Shown: piece after piece, positions 6,582 through 7,570 of the stretch
How positions within the stretch are numbered: position 1 is the first letter of the stretch
Layout of the letters: every line of letters starts with the position of its first letter
Source of the DNA: Pseudomonadota bacterium
GTDB taxonomy: Bacteria; Pseudomonadota; Alphaproteobacteria; Acetobacterales; Acetobacteraceae
Direction: 5' to 3'
Assembly: GCA_021805485.1 (NCBI GenBank)
Contig: JAJZFF010000497.1
Span: 1 to 7,570 of the forward strand
Length of the DNA stretch: 7,570 nt
The notes under the pieces: model-generated
What the model was told of the DNA's origin: nothing
The model's input: the letters and a program-made list of their open reading frames with translations, nothing else
Database searches by the model: none
Made by a program: the position numbers and the translations under genes

Positions 6582-7423
6582 GGCAACAGGCCGAGCGTGG
6601 CTCTCGTCAGTTCCCCATCCGGCCGGCGCAGCTGATCGAGGATGGTGAAATGGTCGGCGCCGGCCACAGGCAGGAGCGGCCCCGGCGCATGACTGGCGGC
6701 ACGCAGGGCGTGCAGATCGCGGCTGTCGGTAACCAGCGCCGCCAGTTCACGCGTGCCGTAGGCGATCGCGAGGGGCTTGTTCACGACCGGCAGGCGCAGG
6801 GGCGACAGCGTCGCGGCTTCCTCGTCGGTCAGGCGCAGCTTCTCGTTGAGGTAGGTGTCGCGCAGCGGCCCGAGTTCGAACACGCCGGAAATGGCAAACC
6901 CCGCCGTCACCCGCGGATGGCGCAGCCCCATCGCCGCGAGATGCCCGCCGGCAGACCAACCCGACAGCACGACCGGGCCAGCGACGCCGTGCGCGGCGCC
7001 ATGTCCCGCCAGCCAATCCAGTGCCTGGTGGATTTCGGCGACAATGTCCGCCAGCGTGATCTCGGGTGCCAGGGTATAGCCTGGCAGGGCACAGGACCAG
7101 CCATGGGCGCGCACCCCCTCGGCCAGGCAGGCGAAATCCTCGCGCCGGTTTCGCTGCCAGTAGCCACCGTGGATGAACACGAGGCAGGGGGCGTTGGGAT
7201 CTTCCGCGGCGTAGATGTCCCAGAGATTGCGCTCACGCGGGCCGTACCGCAGATCGAGCCCGGCGGCATGGCGGGCGCGGAATTCACGCGAGGCGGCGAT
7301 CCGTGCCTCGTTCAGCGCCGGGCTTTCGGGAACGGCCGCCGAATTGTCATAGGCGCGGTCACGCTCCGCCCGGCTCATCCGGCCCCATTCGGCACAGAGT
7401 CCGCGCAGATGCGGCGTGGTCAT
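6572..7423 (-). CDS. Alpha/beta hydrolase, kynurenine formamidase (arylformamidase)-like
   Basis: Serine hydrolase of the alpha/beta fold, esterase/lipase type with an HGGxW oxyanion motif. The 283-residue product carries HGGYW at 85-89, the nucleophile elbow GWSAGG at 155-160 with S157 as nucleophile, and H258 in GADHF as the likely catalytic histidine. The acid is probably E226 in the YGTRE stretch, where related formamidases carry D or E; that point is inferred. HGGYW plus GWSAGGHL is the pattern of kynurenine formamidase-like enzymes, which hydrolyse N-formylkynurenine in tryptophan breakdown, but no kynureninase or tryptophan dioxygenase gene is nearby, so the substrate is unknown. The start ATG at 7423 has CGGAGAG at 7431-7437 with 7-nt spacing. 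The gene follows the polyprenyl synthase gene by 24 bp, so they probably share a transcript, and its TAG overlaps the end of cls. Confidence 0.87.
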   Translation of the reverse strand: MTTPHLRGLCAEWGRMSRAERDRAYDNSAAVPESPALNEARIAASREFRARHAAGLDLRYGPRERNLWDIYAAEDPNAPCLVFIHGGYWQRNRREDFACLAEGVRAHGWSCALPGYTLAPEITLADIVAEIHQALDWLAGHGAAHGVAGPVVLSGWSAGGHLAAMGLRHPRVTAGFAISGVFELGPLRDTYLNEKLRLTDEEAATLSPLRLPVVNKPLAIAYGTRELAALVTDSRDLHALRAASHAPGPLLPVAGADHFTILDQLRRPDGELTRATLGLLPQR

Positions 7424-7447
7424 GTGGCGTCTCTCCGGGTAGCAGGT

Positions 7448-7570
7448 TCAGCGATGGCGGGAGACGGCATAATCCGCCGCCTCCATCATCAGGGCGCGCA
7501 GCGGATCGTCCGGCAGCGTGGCCAGTGCGTCCTTCGCCTTGCGCGCGAATGCGTCGGCCTCGCGGATGGT
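7448..7570 (-). CDS. Polyprenyl diphosphate synthase, C-terminal end (5' part beyond window)
   Basis: Only the last 40 codons and the TGA stop are visible. The stretch reads as a helix with A-x-x-F-A-x-K-A spacing, then LPDDPLRALMMEAADYAVSR and a short basic end. This matches the C-terminal helices of trans-isoprenyl diphosphate synthases (IspB / octaprenyl or decaprenyl synthase type), which commonly finish in an LxxAADYxxxR-like segment. Such enzymes extend farnesyl diphosphate with isopentenyl diphosphate to make the ubiquinone side chain. The catalytic DDxxD motifs lie outside the window, so the chain length and the exact name cannot be judged. The stop codon is 24 bp from the next start, which suggests an operon with the alpha/beta hydrolase. 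Confidence 0.75.
   Translation of the reverse strand, partial: TIREADAFARKAKDALATLPDDPLRALMMEAADYAVSRHR

Overview
This 7.6 kb window is high-GC chromosomal DNA, almost fully coding, with six genes, two of them cut by the window edges. The gene families suggest an alphaproteobacterium: a 180-kDa-type NAD-glutamate dehydrogenase, a polyprenyl synthetase, a ClsA-like cardiolipin synthase and a divergent FtsH. Acetobacteraceae or another Rhodospirillales-like group is plausible, but this is inferred from family resemblance and base composition, not proven. I see no tRNA, rRNA, CRISPR array, insertion sequence, phage gene or att site.

Layout, left to right. Positions 1-2263 (minus strand) hold the N-terminal 754 residues of the large NAD-specific glutamate dehydrogenase; the catalytic part lies beyond the left edge. 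A 318-bp divergent intergenic region (2264-2581) follows. It contains a possible gdh promoter and an AT-rich patch with a small hairpin ahead of the next gene. Positions 2582-4483 (plus) encode a complete 633-residue FtsH-type membrane AAA+ zinc protease. Its tail overlaps by 46 bp with a convergent endonuclease/exonuclease/phosphatase (EEP) family gene (4438-5052, minus). A 125-bp divergent region containing an 8-bp inverted repeat separates the EEP gene from a cardiolipin synthase/phospholipase D family gene (5178-6581, plus). That gene ends 10 bp inside a convergent alpha/beta hydrolase of the kynurenine-formamidase-like type (6572-7423, minus). The right edge holds the last 40 codons of a polyprenyl diphosphate synthase (7448-7570, minus), whose stop codon lies 24 bp upstream of the hydrolase start, so these two look like an operon.

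How the genes fit together. Three products act at or for the membrane: FtsH (membrane protein quality control), cardiolipin synthase (anionic phospholipid) and polyprenyl synthase (quinone side chain or lipid carrier). The EEP gene next to cardiolipin synthase resembles the ybhP-clsB pairing of enterobacteria, though here the two genes are divergent. Glutamate dehydrogenase feeds glutamate carbon into the TCA cycle and has no obvious link to the rest. I did not find a clearly new multi-gene system. The best leads are the EEP/cardiolipin synthase pair with its shared palindrome, the accessory-looking FtsH type, and a CGG-repeat overlap that encodes polyalanine on both strands.
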